Part shown: in pieces, positions 31,492 to 44,197 of the stretch | Layout: each line of letters starts with the position of its first letter | How positions within the stretch are numbered: position 1 is the stretch's first letter | Translations under genes and position numbers: made by a program | Notes under the pieces: generated by a model | Databases searched by the model: none | What the model was told of the DNA's origin: nothing | Seen by the model: the letters and a program-made list of their open reading frames with translations, nothing else | Assembly: GCA_013360485.1 (NCBI GenBank) | Contig: JABWBN010000004.1 | Coordinates: 1-54,410 of the forward strand | Origin: Burkholderiaceae bacterium | GTDB lineage: Bacteria > Pseudomonadota > Gammaproteobacteria > Burkholderiales > Burkholderiaceae_C | DNA length: 54,410 bases | Reading direction: 5' to 3'

Positions 31492-32870
31492 TCACCACCG
31501 TCCTGGCCTTTCTCCTGACGCTGGGCGTGCTCATCGTCGTGCACGAGTACGGACACTATCGGGTGGCCGTTGCCTGCGGCGTGAAGGTCCTGCGCTTCTC
31601 TGTCGGATTCGGCCGTGTGGTCTGGCGACGTCAGAACGGTCCAGACAGCACCGAGTTCGTGTTGTCGGCGCTGCCACTGGGAGGCTACGTGCGCATGCTC
31701 GACGAGCGCGAGGCACCCGTGGCTTCACACGAGCTCGCGCGTGCTTTCAACAGGCGTCCGTTGTGGCAGCGCTCAGCCATCGTCGCGGCGGGGCCGCTGG
31801 CCAACCTTGCGTTGGCCGTTTTGCTCTACGCCTCGGCGCACTGGGTTGGGTTGGACGAGCCCAAGGCTGTGCTGGGGTCGCCTGTCGCGCAGTCACCAGC
31901 CGAGCGCGCTGGCTTGCGATCGGGTGACTGGGTGCGGGCCTGGCAGGATCCAAAGGGCCAGTGGCATGACATCAGCGCCATGACTGACTTGCGCTGGCAG
32001 ATCACCCAGGCGGCGATGGAGCAACAGCCCCTGGACCTTCTGGTCACCGATGCTCGCGGCCAAGGCCGCCGGCAGGTGCGTCTGCCTCTGGACGAACTGA
32101 AGCCCGAGGATGTCGACGCGTCGTTGATGCGGCGCGTCGGTCTCGGAAGCGCCTACAGCGAACCGGTGCTGGGCGAAGTGAAGCCCGGAGGGCCAGCCGA
32201 CCGCGCTGGTCTCATGCCCGGCGACACAGTGCTTCGCGTCGATGGCCAACCGGTGCCCGACGCGCAGGTGTTGCGCGAGCGCATCCGTGAGGCCGTGCGC
32301 GATGGCCAGGCGCAGACGCTGACCTGGGTCGTGCAGCGCAAGGACCGGTTGCTGGAACTGGACGTGACGCCGCGCGTCGTCCAAGAGGGCTCTGGTGATA
32401 GCACCCGTTCGATCGGCCGGATCGATGCGGTTCCAGGGCGAGCGCCGGAAATGGTGAAGGTGCAGTTGGGTTTTGTCGACGGGCTTGCGCAGGGCGCATC
32501 GCGAACCTGGGAGATGTCGGTGCTCACGGTTCGCATGCTGGGACGCATGCTCGTTGGCGAGGCTTCGGTGCGCAACTTGAGCGGCCCGCTGACAATCGCG
32601 GACTATGCTGGCCAGTCGGTCACCCAGGGCTTGGCTTACTACCTGGGCTTTCTGGCGATGGTCAGCGTCAGTCTGGGCGTGCTCAACCTGCTGCCGTTGC
32701 CGATCCTCGATGGGGGGCACCTGATGTATTATCTTTTCGAGGGTCTCACCGGCCGCCCGGTGTCCGAGTTGTGGCTCGCGCGCCTGCAGCGCGGCGGCAT
32801 CGCAGTCCTGCTGGCGATGATGTCGGTGGCTCTCTTCAACGACGTGGCCCGCCTGCTGGGCCTGCACTGA
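31488..32870 (+). CDS. rseP: Site-2 intramembrane protease RseP
   Basis: RseP cleaves the anti-sigma factor RseA within the membrane in the envelope stress response and also clears signal-peptide remnants. I start at ATG 31488 (460 residues), overlapping the dxr stop, because the metalloprotease motif HEYGH (H19, E20, H23) must lie in the first helix; the longest frame begins earlier inside dxr. Two PDZ domains (about 110-200 and 220-300) are followed by the second active-site motif NLLPLPILDGGHL. The rseP-bamA-skp neighbourhood fits its envelope role. Confidence 0.96.
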   Translation: MITTVLAFLLTLGVLIVVHEYGHYRVAVACGVKVLRFSVGFGRVVWRRQNGPDSTEFVLSALPLGGYVRMLDEREAPVASHELARAFNRRPLWQRSAIVAAGPLANLALAVLLYASAHWVGLDEPKAVLGSPVAQSPAERAGLRSGDWVRAWQDPKGQWHDISAMTDLRWQITQAAMEQQPLDLLVTDARGQGRRQVRLPLDELKPEDVDASLMRRVGLGSAYSEPVLGEVKPGGPADRAGLMPGDTVLRVDGQPVPDAQVLRERIREAVRDGQAQTLTWVVQRKDRLLELDVTPRVVQEGSGDSTRSIGRIDAVPGRAPEMVKVQLGFVDGLAQGASRTWEMSVLTVRMLGRMLVGEASVRNLSGPLTIADYAGQSVTQGLAYYLGFLAMVSVSLGVLNLLPLPILDGGHLMYYLFEGLTGRPVSELWLARLQRGGIAVLLAMMSVALFNDVARLLGLH

Positions 32871-32879
32871 ATCCACCGC

Positions 32880-35186
32880 ATGCTTGCTTTCCCTTCGCCG
32901 TGCCTGATTCGTCCCGCGGCTGTGGCCGTGGCTGTCATTGCCGCCTTCGCTGCGCCGCCAGCGCGTGCGGTCGAACCCTTCGTGCTGGCTGACATCCGAG
33001 TCGAGGGTCTGCAGCGAACCGATCCCGGCACCGTGTTTGCAGCGCTACCGTTTCGCGTAGGCGATACCTACACCGATGACAAGGGGGCTGCCGCTCTTCG
33101 GGCGCTCTTCGCCACCGGCCTGTTCAAGGACGTGCGCATCGAGATCGATGGCAAGGTGGCGGTGGTGGTGGTCGAGGAGAGACCCGTCATTCAGACGGTC
33201 ACCTTTGTCGGGTTGCAGGAGTTCGACAAGGACGTGCTGGTCAAGTCGCTCAAGGACGCTGGCATCGGTGAGGGTCTGCCGTTCGACAAGGCGTTGGTCG
33301 ACCGCGCGGAGCAGGAGATCAAGCGCCAGTATCTGGCTCGCAGTCTCTATGGTGCAGAGGTGGTGACGACCATCACGCCTGCCGAGCGCAATCGCGTCAA
33401 TGTGACGTTCACGATGACGGAGGGTGATGCCGCCCGGATCAGCGAGATCCGAATCAACGGCAGCAAGGCTTACAGTGAATCCACGCTCAAAGGGCTGATG
33501 GATCTCACGGTGGGTGGGTGGTTGACCTGGTACACGAAGAACGATCGCTACTCCCGTGCAAAGCTCAATGCAGACCTCGAGACGATTCGTTCGTACTACC
33601 TGAATCGAGGCTACCTCGAGTTCGAAATCGAGTCGGCCCAGGTCACCATTTCGCCTGACAAGCAGGACATCGCGATATCGATCACCGTGCGCGAGGGGCA
33701 GCCTTACGTGGTCACGGCAGTGCGCCTGCAGGGTGAGTGGCTCGGCAAGGACGACGAATTCAAGGAGCTCGTCGCGATACGCCCGGGGCAACCCTATCGT
33801 GCATCCGCAGTGGCCGAGACCACCAAAGCGATGAGCGACCGGTTCGGTGTCTACGGCTATGCCTTTGCGCGCATCGAGGCCCGGCCGGAAGTGGACAGGG
33901 CAACCGGTCAGGTGGCGCTCACGTTGCTCGCCGACCCGCAACGCCGGGTGTACGTTCGGCGTATTGATGTGGCCGGCAACACCAGAACGCGCGACGAAGT
34001 GGTTCGGCGCGAGTTTCGCCAGCTCGAGTCGTCCTGGTACGACGGCCAGCGCATCAAGTTGTCGCGCGAGCGCGTTGACCGGCTGGGCTACTTCAAAGAA
34101 GTGAACATCGACACCAACGAGGTTCCGAATTCGCCTGATCAAGTGGACCTTGCCGTCAATGTGACTGAACGACCTACAGGCAACTTGATGTTTGGCGTGA
34201 CGTTCTCCAGCGCCGAGCGGCTGGCCCTGAACGCATCCGTACGGCAGGACAACGTGTTCGGATCTGGCAACTACCTTGGCTTCGAGGTCAACACGAGCAA
34301 GAGCCAGCGCAGCTTGGTGTTCAGCACGGTTGACCCCTACTACACAGTCGACGGAATCTCGCGCTCCCTGGACCTCTACTACAAGACGTCCAAGCCGTTC
34401 AACAGCCTGGGCGACCAGTATCAGATCAGCAGCCCTGGGGCGGCCGTGCGTTTCGGTGTGCCGTTCAACGACTTCGATACCGTGTTCTTCGGCATCGGCG
34501 CGGAGCAGACCCGTATCGGAGCCACATCGGGTATCCCGAACTCGTACTTCGAGTACCGTTATCGCTATGGTCCCAGCAGCAGTTCGCTGCCCCTCACGGT
34601 GGGTTGGGCTCGCGACGAGCGCGACAGCGTACTTACGCCTACGGCGGGTCGGTACCAGCGTGTCAATCTGGAGTGGAGCGTGGCAGGCGACGTGCGCTAT
34701 GCCCGGGCCAACTTGCAGTACCAGGAGTTCTTTCCCTTCCTGAACAACCGCCTGACGCTCGGCGTGAACGCCGAACTCGGGTGGGGCAAGGGGCTGGGTG
34801 GCCGCCCCTACCCGGTGTTCAAGAACTTCTACGGGGGTGGATTGGGGTCGGTACGTGTCTTCGAGCAAAGCTCGTTGGGCGTGATCGACCCCACGGGGGC
34901 CTATATCGGTGGCGCCCGCAAGCTCAACCTCAACGCGGAGCTGTACTTCCCGGTTCCCGGCACGGGCAACGACAAGAGCCTGCGCATCTTCGCGTTCGCC
35001 GATGCCGGCAATGTCTGGCGCGAGGGTGAGCGCATGGACGCGGCATCGCTGCGCGCCTCGGCGGGTCTGGGTCTGTCCTGGATCTCGCCAGTCGGCCCTC
35101 TGAAGCTGAGCTTCGGTACGCCGCTGCGCAGCAAGCCCACAGATAGAATCCAACGTTTCCAATTCCAGATCGGGACTTCGTTCTGA
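32880..35186 (+). CDS. bamA: Outer-membrane assembly factor BamA
   Basis: BamA is the Omp85 protein at the heart of the BAM complex that inserts beta-barrel proteins into the outer membrane. The 768-residue precursor has a signal peptide (cleavage near ARAVEP, about residue 30), five POTRA domains (about 33-430) and a 16-strand barrel ending in the aromatic C-terminal beta-signal (FQFQIGTSF). Loop features such as GVTFSSAERLALNASVRQDN and VGWARDERDSVLTPTAG are typical. The stop shares one base with the skp start. Confidence 0.97.
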   Translation: MLAFPSPCLIRPAAVAVAVIAAFAAPPARAVEPFVLADIRVEGLQRTDPGTVFAALPFRVGDTYTDDKGAAALRALFATGLFKDVRIEIDGKVAVVVVEERPVIQTVTFVGLQEFDKDVLVKSLKDAGIGEGLPFDKALVDRAEQEIKRQYLARSLYGAEVVTTITPAERNRVNVTFTMTEGDAARISEIRINGSKAYSESTLKGLMDLTVGGWLTWYTKNDRYSRAKLNADLETIRSYYLNRGYLEFEIESAQVTISPDKQDIAISITVREGQPYVVTAVRLQGEWLGKDDEFKELVAIRPGQPYRASAVAETTKAMSDRFGVYGYAFARIEARPEVDRATGQVALTLLADPQRRVYVRRIDVAGNTRTRDEVVRREFRQLESSWYDGQRIKLSRERVDRLGYFKEVNIDTNEVPNSPDQVDLAVNVTERPTGNLMFGVTFSSAERLALNASVRQDNVFGSGNYLGFEVNTSKSQRSLVFSTVDPYYTVDGISRSLDLYYKTSKPFNSLGDQYQISSPGAAVRFGVPFNDFDTVFFGIGAEQTRIGATSGIPNSYFEYRYRYGPSSSSLPLTVGWARDERDSVLTPTAGRYQRVNLEWSVAGDVRYARANLQYQEFFPFLNNRLTLGVNAELGWGKGLGGRPYPVFKNFYGGGLGSVRVFEQSSLGVIDPTGAYIGGARKLNLNAELYFPVPGTGNDKSLRIFAFADAGNVWREGERMDAASLRASAGLGLSWISPVGPLKLSFGTPLRSKPTDRIQRFQFQIGTSF

Positions 35187-35704
35187 TGATCACCAAGCTA
35201 ATCAAGTCCGTCGCCATTGCGACCGTCGCGGTCGCGGCACTGTCCACGGCACAGGCGCAAGAGCTGAAGATCGGCTACGTGAACAGCGAGCGGGTGCTGC
35301 GGGAGGCGGCGCCGGCCAAGGCTGCGCTGGCTCGAATGGAGAACGATTTCGGCAAGCGCGACCGGGAGCTGAACGAACAGGCAGCACGTTTCAAGGCAGC
35401 AGCCGAGCAGTTGGAGAAAGACGCTCCAACGCTGGCCGAGAGCGAGCGCAACCGCCGACAACGCGATCTGGTGGAACAGGAACGTGACATCCAGCGCAAG
35501 CGCCGGGAATTCCAGGAAGACTTGAACCAGCGACGAAACGAGGAAACCCAGGCGCTGGTCGAACGCGCGAACAAGGTCATCAAGCAGATCTTCGACGCCG
35601 AGAAGTACGACCTCATCATTCAGGATGCCGTGTTCTTCAGCCCGCGCGTCGACATCACCGACAAGGTGATCAAGGCGCTCAACGGCGCAGCCGCGGGTCG
35701 CTGA
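35186..35704 (+). CDS. skp: Periplasmic chaperone Skp (OmpH)
   Basis: Skp is a trimeric jellyfish-like holdase that carries unfolded outer-membrane proteins to BAM. The 172-residue precursor has a signal peptide ([20 protein letters not shown], cleaved before QELKIGYVN) and long charged helices (about 55-130) that form the tentacles. The start overlaps the bamA stop by one base, giving tight coupling. lpxD follows 28 nt downstream, the usual arrangement. Confidence 0.95.
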   Translation: MITKLIKSVAIATVAVAALSTAQAQELKIGYVNSERVLREAAPAKAALARMENDFGKRDRELNEQAARFKAAAEQLEKDAPTLAESERNRRQRDLVEQERDIQRKRREFQEDLNQRRNEETQALVERANKVIKQIFDAEKYDLIIQDAVFFSPRVDITDKVIKALNGAAAGR

Positions 35705-35732
35705 GGCGACACCGCACGCTTGGGTCGCCGCG

Positions 35733-36758
35733 GTGTCGGGTGTCCGGCTTGCCGAGATCGTTGCGGCGCTGGGTGGTGAGCTGCTGGGCGAGCCCGGCTT
35801 GGTCATCCGTCGGTTAGCACCGCTCGATACGGCCGCTGACGACGCACTGGCGTTTCTGGCCCATCCTCGCTATTTGCAGCAGTTGGCCAAAACTGCGGCG
35901 GCCTGTGTCATCGTCGGGCCGGCCCAGCGCGAAGCGGCGGCGCTGCGTGGGGCAACCATAGTCGCGGATGACCCCTACCTCTACTTCGCGAGGCTTACGC
36001 AGTGGTGGGCTCGGATGCATGGGCGCACCACGGTCGCCGGCGTCCATCCTTCCGCCGTCATCGAGCCTGGCGCTGTGATCCACCCCGCGGCATGGATCGG
36101 CCCTTTGGCCGTGATCGGTGCGCGTGCGCACGTGGCAGCGGGCGCAGCGATCGGTGCCCATTGCACGGTGCAAGCCGATGCCCGCATCGGCGAAAACACC
36201 CGGCTCCATTCCCGCGTGCACATCGGCGAAGGCTGCCTGATCGGTGCGCGCGGAATCGTCCATCCTGGGGTCGTGATCGGTGCCGATGGATTTGGTTTTG
36301 CTGCGCACGAAGGCGAGTGGATCAAAATCGAGCAGCTGGGCGCGGTGCGCATCGGTGACGACGTCGAAATCGGTGCCAATACCTGTATCGACCGCGGCGC
36401 ACTCGAAGACACCGTGATCGAAGACGGTGTCAAGCTCGACAACCTGATTCAGGTCGGCCACAACGTGCGAATCGGCGCACACAGCGCCATGGCCGGATGC
36501 GTTGGTATTGCCGGCAGCGCCCGCATTGGGCGCCACTGCACGGCAGGCGGTGGCGCCATCATTCTGGGACACCTGGAGTTGGTCGATCACGTTCACATCA
36601 CGGCGGCGACCGTGGTCACCCGGTCGATCTTGAAGCCGGGGCAGTACAGTGGCCTGTTTCCCTTCGATGACAATGCATCCTGGGAGAAGAACGCGGCCAC
36701 GCTGCGCCAGTTGCACAGCCTGCGCGAGCGCCTGAGAGCGCTGGAGAAGAAATCATGA
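35733..36758 (+). CDS. lpxD: UDP-3-O-(3-hydroxyacyl)glucosamine N-acyltransferase
   Basis: LpxD adds the N-linked hydroxyacyl chain in the third step of lipid A synthesis. The 341-residue protein starts at GTG 35733 (no ATG nearby), with an N-terminal uridine-binding domain and then left-handed beta-helix hexapeptide repeats from about residue 100 (for example [20 protein letters not shown]). The catalytic His is in [10 protein letters not shown]. Its stop overlaps the fabZ ATG by 4 nt. Confidence 0.96.
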   Translation: MSGVRLAEIVAALGGELLGEPGLVIRRLAPLDTAADDALAFLAHPRYLQQLAKTAAACVIVGPAQREAAALRGATIVADDPYLYFARLTQWWARMHGRTTVAGVHPSAVIEPGAVIHPAAWIGPLAVIGARAHVAAGAAIGAHCTVQADARIGENTRLHSRVHIGEGCLIGARGIVHPGVVIGADGFGFAAHEGEWIKIEQLGAVRIGDDVEIGANTCIDRGALEDTVIEDGVKLDNLIQVGHNVRIGAHSAMAGCVGIAGSARIGRHCTAGGGAIILGHLELVDHVHITAATVVTRSILKPGQYSGLFPFDDNASWEKNAATLRQLHSLRERLRALEKKS

Positions 36759-37207
36759 CCGCCCCCGTTCTCGACATCCACCAGATCCTGCGCAAGCTGC
36801 CGCACCGCTACCCCATCCTGCTGGTCGACCGCGTGCTCGAACTCGAACCCAGCGTTCGGATCAAGGCGCTGAAGAACGTCACCATCAACGAGCCGTTCTT
36901 CATGGGTCACTTCCCGCAGCGCCCAGTGATGCCAGGGGTGCTGATGCTCGAGGCGCTGGCGCAAGCAGCGGCTTTGCTGTCGTTTCAATCGAACGGGCAG
37001 ACGCTGGACGACGACACCGTGGTGTATTTCGTGGGCATCGATGCAGCGCGGTTCAAGCGCGTGGTCGAGCCCGGCGATCAGTTGGTTCTCGAAGCCGCCA
37101 TCGAGCGCGCCAAGGCGGGGATCTTCAAATACAAGGCCCGCGCGAGTGTCGACGGCGAGACCGCCGTCGAGGCCGAGTTGATGTGCACCATGCGCAAGGT
37201 CGCATAA
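36755..37207 (+). CDS. fabZ: 3-hydroxyacyl-ACP dehydratase FabZ
   Basis: FabZ dehydrates 3-hydroxyacyl-ACP in fatty-acid elongation and competes with LpxA for 3-hydroxyacyl chains. The 150-residue hot-dog-fold protein has [15 protein letters not shown] and the catalytic His/Glu pair in [20 protein letters not shown]. It overlaps lpxD by 4 nt and precedes lpxA by 16 nt, so the two competing uses of one substrate are co-expressed. Confidence 0.98.
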   Translation: MTAPVLDIHQILRKLPHRYPILLVDRVLELEPSVRIKALKNVTINEPFFMGHFPQRPVMPGVLMLEALAQAAALLSFQSNGQTLDDDTVVYFVGIDAARFKRVVEPGDQLVLEAAIERAKAGIFKYKARASVDGETAVEAELMCTMRKVA

Positions 37208-37223
37208 CCGGCATGGCCTGTCC

Positions 37224-38012
37224 ATGACCCGCATCCACGCCACCGCCATCGTCGACCCGGCAGCTGAACTGGCTGAGGATGTCGAGGTGGCGGCCTACGC
37301 CGTGATCGGTGCCCACGTGCGGGTGGACGCTGGCACGCGCATCGGGGCCCACTGCGTGATCGAGGGACATACCAGCATCGGCCGCGACAACCGCATCTAC
37401 CAGTTCGCCTCGATCGGAGCGGCTCCGCAGGACAAGAAGTATGCCGGTGAACCGACCCGCCTGGAGATCGGGCACGGCAATACGATCCGCGAGTTCTGCA
37501 CCATCAACACCGGCACCGCCCAGGACGAAGGTGTGACACGTCTGGGCGACGACAACTGGATCATGGCCTACGTGCATATCGCGCACGACTGCCGCATTGG
37601 TAGCCACACCATCATCGCCAATGCCACGCAGCTTGGCGGGCACGTGCACCTGGGCGACTGGGCATTTCTGGGTGGACTGTCCGGTATCCATCAATTCGTC
37701 CGGATCGGCGCCCACGCGATGACCGGCTTTCAAACCCGGCTGGCGCAGGACCTGCCTCCGTTCATCACTGCGGCGGGCAATCCGGCGCAGGCCACTGGCA
37801 TCAATGCCGAGGGCTTGCGTCGGCGTGGCTACACGCCCGAGCGCATCGCGCGGGTCAAGCAGTTGCATCGAACCATCTATCGGCAGGGCCTGACGCTGGC
37901 CGCAGCCATGGACGCACTGCGCGGCCTGGCCGATGATGCTCCTGGTTCGGCGGTCGACGTGTCGATGATGCTGTCGTTCCTGGGCGAGGCTGAGCGCGGC
38001 ATCGTGCGTTGA
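37224..38012 (+). CDS. lpxA: UDP-N-acetylglucosamine acyltransferase
   Basis: LpxA starts lipid A synthesis by moving 3-hydroxyacyl from ACP to UDP-GlcNAc. The 262-residue protein begins with hexapeptide repeats (MTRIHATAIVDPAAELAEDV), contains the catalytic His region MAYVHIAHDCRIG and HQFVRIGAHAMTG, and has a C-terminal helical domain. It precedes lpxB with no gap. Confidence 0.97.
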   Translation: MTRIHATAIVDPAAELAEDVEVAAYAVIGAHVRVDAGTRIGAHCVIEGHTSIGRDNRIYQFASIGAAPQDKKYAGEPTRLEIGHGNTIREFCTINTGTAQDEGVTRLGDDNWIMAYVHIAHDCRIGSHTIIANATQLGGHVHLGDWAFLGGLSGIHQFVRIGAHAMTGFQTRLAQDLPPFITAAGNPAQATGINAEGLRRRGYTPERIARVKQLHRTIYRQGLTLAAAMDALRGLADDAPGSAVDVSMMLSFLGEAERGIVR

Positions 38013-38014
38013 CG

Positions 38015-39163
38015 ATGGGCGAGGGCGCCGCCATCACTGTCGCGATGGTGGCCGGCGAGGCCTCTGGCGATCTGTTGGCCGGACTTCTGCTTGCCGGACT
38101 GCGTTCGCGATGGTCAGGGTTGCGTGCGGTCGGGATCGGTGGTCCGCGCATGGCAGCGCAGGGCTTCGAGTCGTGGTGGCCGCACGAGCGGTTGGCCGTG
38201 TTCGGGTATGTGGACGCATTGGGTCGCCTGCCTGAGTTGCTGGGCATACGTCGGCAATTGGGGCGGCGCTTGCTGGCGGCGCGACCGCAAGTCTTCGTCG
38301 GCGTCGACGCACCGGACTTCAATTTCGGTCTCGAGTCACGTCTTCGCGCTGCCGGCATTCCCACCGTGCACTTCGTATGCCCGTCGATCTGGGCGTGGCG
38401 GGGCGAGCGGGTGCATCGCCTGGCCCGCGCCGCCGATCACGTGCTCTGCCTGTTCCCGTTCGAACCGCCGCTGCTGAAGCAGCATGGCGTTTCGGCCACC
38501 TTCGTCGGGCATCCGCTGGCCGACGCCATTGCATTGACACCGCCCCGTACGCAGGCGCGGGCGGCATTGGGTCTGGCCGAGGAGGCCACCGTCGTGGCAC
38601 TGCTGCCCGGTAGCCGCCAAAGCGAGGTTGACCTGATCGCACCGCTGCTGGTCGCTGCAGCGGCACGCCTGGCGCGGGCCCGGCCCGCATGCCGGTTCGT
38701 GCTTCCGATTGTGCCGGGCCTGCGGGAGTCGGTGGATGACGTGCTGCGGCGCGAAGCGCCCGCGCTGGCTGTGCAGTGCCTGGATGGCCGCTCGCATGAA
38801 GCGCTGGCGGCGTGCGACCTCGCGCTGGTGGCCAGCGGCACGGCAACTCTCGAAGCTGCGCTGTTCAAGCGCCCCATGGTGATCACCTACCGGATGTCGT
38901 GGTTGAACTGGCAGCGCATGAAGCGCATGCGCTACCAGCCCTGGGTCGGACTGCCCAACATCCTGTGCAATGAGTTCGTCGTGCCGGAGCGCATCCAGGA
39001 TGACGCCACGCCGGAGAACTTGGCGAGCGACGCCATCGCGTGGCTGGATGACCCCGAGCGCGTGCGCTCGGTTCAGGCCCGATTCGATGAACTGCACCGG
39101 ATGTTGCGCCAGGACACCGCACGAAAGGCCAGCGATGCCATCGCGTCGATCATCCAAGCCTGA
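38015..39163 (+). CDS. lpxB: Lipid-A-disaccharide synthase
   Basis: LpxB condenses UDP-diacylglucosamine with lipid X to form the lipid A disaccharide. From ATG 38015 the protein has 382 residues; a TTG two codons earlier overlaps the lpxA stop. GT19-family features are [14 protein letters not shown], the [13 protein letters not shown] segment, [12 protein letters not shown] and [20 protein letters not shown]. The rnhB start lies inside its last codons, so the two genes overlap by 29 nt. Confidence 0.96.
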   Translation: MGEGAAITVAMVAGEASGDLLAGLLLAGLRSRWSGLRAVGIGGPRMAAQGFESWWPHERLAVFGYVDALGRLPELLGIRRQLGRRLLAARPQVFVGVDAPDFNFGLESRLRAAGIPTVHFVCPSIWAWRGERVHRLARAADHVLCLFPFEPPLLKQHGVSATFVGHPLADAIALTPPRTQARAALGLAEEATVVALLPGSRQSEVDLIAPLLVAAAARLARARPACRFVLPIVPGLRESVDDVLRREAPALAVQCLDGRSHEALAACDLALVASGTATLEAALFKRPMVITYRMSWLNWQRMKRMRYQPWVGLPNILCNEFVVPERIQDDATPENLASDAIAWLDDPERVRSVQARFDELHRMLRQDTARKASDAIASIIQA

Positions 39164-39815
39164 GCCGGTGCAGTTGGGGCTGGTCTGGGATGGCCCCGGG
39201 CTGGTTGCCGGCGTCGACGAGGCGGGCCGCGGTCCCCTGGCCGGTCCGGTGGTGGCTGCGGCGGTGATCCTGGACGAACTCCATCCGATCGTCGGCTTGG
39301 CAGACTCCAAGGTGCTGACACCGAAGCGTCGTGAGCGCCTGTACGACGAAGTCCGCGCCAAGGCGCTGGCTTGTTGCATCGCCCAGGCCAGTGCCGAGGA
39401 AATCGATCGTCTGAACATCCTGCAGGCCAGCCTCCTGGCGATGCGTCGAGCGGTGGACGGCCTGCGTCTGACACCCCATCGCGTGCTCGTCGACGGCAAC
39501 CGCGTGCCTGTCTTGCGGGCGCCGGCCGAGGCGGTGATTGGGGGCGACGCGAAGGTGCAGGCGATCTCGGCTGCCTCCATCCTGGCCAAGGTGCATCGCG
39601 ATCGGCTGTGCAAGGAGATGCATGCGCAGCATCCGGGCTACGGATTCGACGTGCACAAGGGCTACCCCACGCCTGCACATCTCACAGCGCTTCGAACGCT
39701 GGGCCCGTGCGAAGAGCATCGGCGCAGCTTCGCACCGGTTCGCCAGGCGCTTGCGGCCATGACTGGCTGCAGTGCCCTTGCGGACGGCGTAGCCAGAAGG
39801 CGCGTCGAGCCATGA
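39135..39815 (+). CDS. rnhB: Ribonuclease HII
   Basis: RNase HII cuts RNA in RNA-DNA hybrids and removes misincorporated ribonucleotides. I start at ATG 39135 (226 residues), which has an AAAGG ribosome-binding site; a GTG at 39168 would give 215 and also fits. The catalytic residues lie in [20 protein letters not shown], with [13 protein letters not shown] and the C-terminal [10 protein letters not shown]. It overlaps lpxB at its start and the next gene (ATGA) at its end. Confidence 0.96.
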   Translation: MPSRRSSKPEPVQLGLVWDGPGLVAGVDEAGRGPLAGPVVAAAVILDELHPIVGLADSKVLTPKRRERLYDEVRAKALACCIAQASAEEIDRLNILQASLLAMRRAVDGLRLTPHRVLVDGNRVPVLRAPAEAVIGGDAKVQAISAASILAKVHRDRLCKEMHAQHPGYGFDVHKGYPTPAHLTALRTLGPCEEHRRSFAPVRQALAAMTGCSALADGVARRRVEP

Positions 39816-40603
39816 GCTCGCCCCAGCGGATCACGTCGCGCGAAAACCCCCTGCTTGTGCGGGTGCGCAAGCTGGCTCGGGGGGCAGACCGTCGCCCCGC
39901 TGACGCCGCCGGGCAGATGGCCTGGCTGGAGGGCGAGCACCTTTGCGTGGCACTGAGGCTGCGCGGGGGCCGTCCTGCTCAGGCATTGGTGGCGGAATCC
40001 GCCTGGAACCAGCCGAACATGCGCGAGGCGGTGGAAGGCCTGGACCGAGTGGCGGTGATTCCCGACGCGCTGTTTGCCGGGATCAGTGGCCTGGAGTCGC
40101 CCGCGGGTATCGGGTTCTTGTGGCCCGTACCTGCGCCTGCCGCGGTGCGCCCCGATGCGAAGTGCGTCATCCTCGATCGGCTTCAAGATCCCGGTAACGT
40201 GGGAAGCATCCTGCGCACGGCGGCGGCGATGGGGTTTTCGCAGGTACTGGCATTGCGTGGAACCGTCGGGCTGTGGTCACCGAAAGTGTTGCGGGCGGGC
40301 ATGGGTGCGCACTTCGGCCTGACGCTGCACGAGGGGTTGCAGCCGGCCGACCTTGACGCACTGACGGTGCCCTTGCTTGGAACCAGCCTGCAGGCGCAGG
40401 CCATGCTGCACGGCAGCACACTGCCAACACCTTGTGCCTGGGTGTTCGGTCACGAAGGGCAGGGGGTCGACCCAGGCCTGCTCGCTCGCTGTGCGTTGCA
40501 ACTGCGCATCGCACAGCCGGGGGGCGAGGAATCCTTGAACGTGGCTGCCGCGGCAGCGGTGTGCCTGTACGAGTCCTGCAGGCAATTCCTGTCCGCTGGG
40601 TGA
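39812..40603 (+). CDS. SpoU/TrmH-family rRNA 2'-O-methyltransferase
   Basis: This 263-residue SPOUT methyltransferase probably methylates a ribose in 23S rRNA or tRNA. The N-terminal substrate-binding domain starts [16 protein letters not shown]. The three SpoU motifs are present: motif 1 [20 protein letters not shown], motif 2 [11 protein letters not shown] and motif 3 [20 protein letters not shown], which form the SAM-binding knot. The ATG overlaps the rnhB stop by 4 nt. The exact target cannot be assigned from sequence. Confidence 0.93.
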   Translation: MSSPQRITSRENPLLVRVRKLARGADRRPADAAGQMAWLEGEHLCVALRLRGGRPAQALVAESAWNQPNMREAVEGLDRVAVIPDALFAGISGLESPAGIGFLWPVPAPAAVRPDAKCVILDRLQDPGNVGSILRTAAAMGFSQVLALRGTVGLWSPKVLRAGMGAHFGLTLHEGLQPADLDALTVPLLGTSLQAQAMLHGSTLPTPCAWVFGHEGQGVDPGLLARCALQLRIAQPGGEESLNVAAAAAVCLYESCRQFLSAG

Positions 40604-40709
40604 GCATGGTGCAACGCAGTGTGGTGGCTCGCGGCAAAGCCGAACGACGTTGCCGCGGCCAGCGCCCCCAACGGGAGGTGCGCAGGCACAGCTGCTGGAC
40701 GGGGAAGCC

Positions 40710-41534
40710 TCAGTAGATCAGGCGGTCGGGTCGGATGTCCCGCAAGATGGTGGTGGCGATTTCCTCGATCGACTTGTGTGTGGAGCTCAGCCATCCAATG
40801 CCGTGCCGGCGCATCAGCGACTCTGCGTCGCGGACCTCCTGGCGGCAGTTCTCGAGCGCTGCATAGCGGCTGTCGGGCCGCCGCTCGTGGCGAATCTGCG
40901 CCAGCCGTTCCGGGTCGATGGTCAGACCGAAGCACTTGGCCAGATGGGGGTTCAAGGCGGATGGGAGGCGGCCGCGCTCGAAGTCCTCGGGGATCAGCGG
41001 GTAGTTGGCTGCCTTGATGCCGTGCTGCATGGCCAGGTACAGCGATGTCGGCGTCTTGCCGCAGCGACTGACACCGACCAGGATCACATCGGCATTGGCG
41101 AGGTTGCGTGCGGACTGGCCATCGTCGTGAGCCAGGGAAAAGTTGATCGCCTCGATGCGGTCGTGGTATTCGCGGCTCTTCGCCGCATCGGAAAAGCGGC
41201 CGACACGGTGATTGGACTTGATGCCGAACTCGGCCTCGAGCGGCTCCACGAATGCCTTGAACATGTCGAGCACCAAGCCGCGGCATCCCGGGTCGGTGAC
41301 GATGTCGCGGATGTCGTCGTTGACCAGCGTGATGAATACGATGGGGCGGCGCCCCTCGCTGTCGGCTACCTTGTTGATCTCCTCGACGACCGATCGGGCT
41401 TTGTCGGCCGAGTCGATGAACGGTCGGCGGACGTGACGCGGCCTGGCTGAGAACTGCGCCAGGATGGAGTTCCCGAAGGTCTCGGCTGTGATGCCGGTGC
41501 CGTCCGAGACAAAGAACACGCTTCGATGAGGCAT
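40710..41534 (-). CDS. ppsR: Phosphoenolpyruvate synthase regulatory protein (PSRP)
   Basis: PpsR (DUF299) is a bifunctional ADP-dependent kinase and phosphate-dependent phosphorylase that switches PEP synthase off and on by modifying a threonine. The 274-residue protein has a P-loop-like motif GVSRCGKT (residues 154-161) and the family start [19 protein letters not shown]. It is divergent from its target ppsA across 206 bp, so a shared control region is likely, but I find no convincing operator there. Confidence 0.96.
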   Translation of the reverse strand: MPHRSVFFVSDGTGITAETFGNSILAQFSARPRHVRRPFIDSADKARSVVEEINKVADSEGRRPIVFITLVNDDIRDIVTDPGCRGLVLDMFKAFVEPLEAEFGIKSNHRVGRFSDAAKSREYHDRIEAINFSLAHDDGQSARNLANADVILVGVSRCGKTPTSLYLAMQHGIKAANYPLIPEDFERGRLPSALNPHLAKCFGLTIDPERLAQIRHERRPDSRYAALENCRQEVRDAESLMRRHGIGWLSSTHKSIEEIATTILRDIRPDRLIY

Positions 41535-41740
41535 GGAGGTGGCGCCGCGATGACGCTTTCAGCCGGAGTTCAGGGATCATAGGGGCTTCGTCCGTAGAAT
41601 CACCGCCCAAGCGCGACCCCAGATGCTGCGAACTTTGCGATGAGCACCGCCTGCCTACAACTCGAATCGACACACGCAGGCGCGCGTGCCCGCCATGCAG
41701 CCGGGACGGCACCGGTTTCTCACCATCACGGAGCTTCCCC

Positions 41741-44158
<2,418 letters not shown>

Positions 44159-44197
44159 GTGCTGAACTCGACTGGCTGTTCGCAGGCGTGGCGCTCA

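Noticed and set aside
33045-35162. 705-residue antisense frame opposite bamA
   Set aside because: It is a high-GC shadow of the clearly conserved BamA frame; it shows no recognisable family and has no ribosome-binding site.
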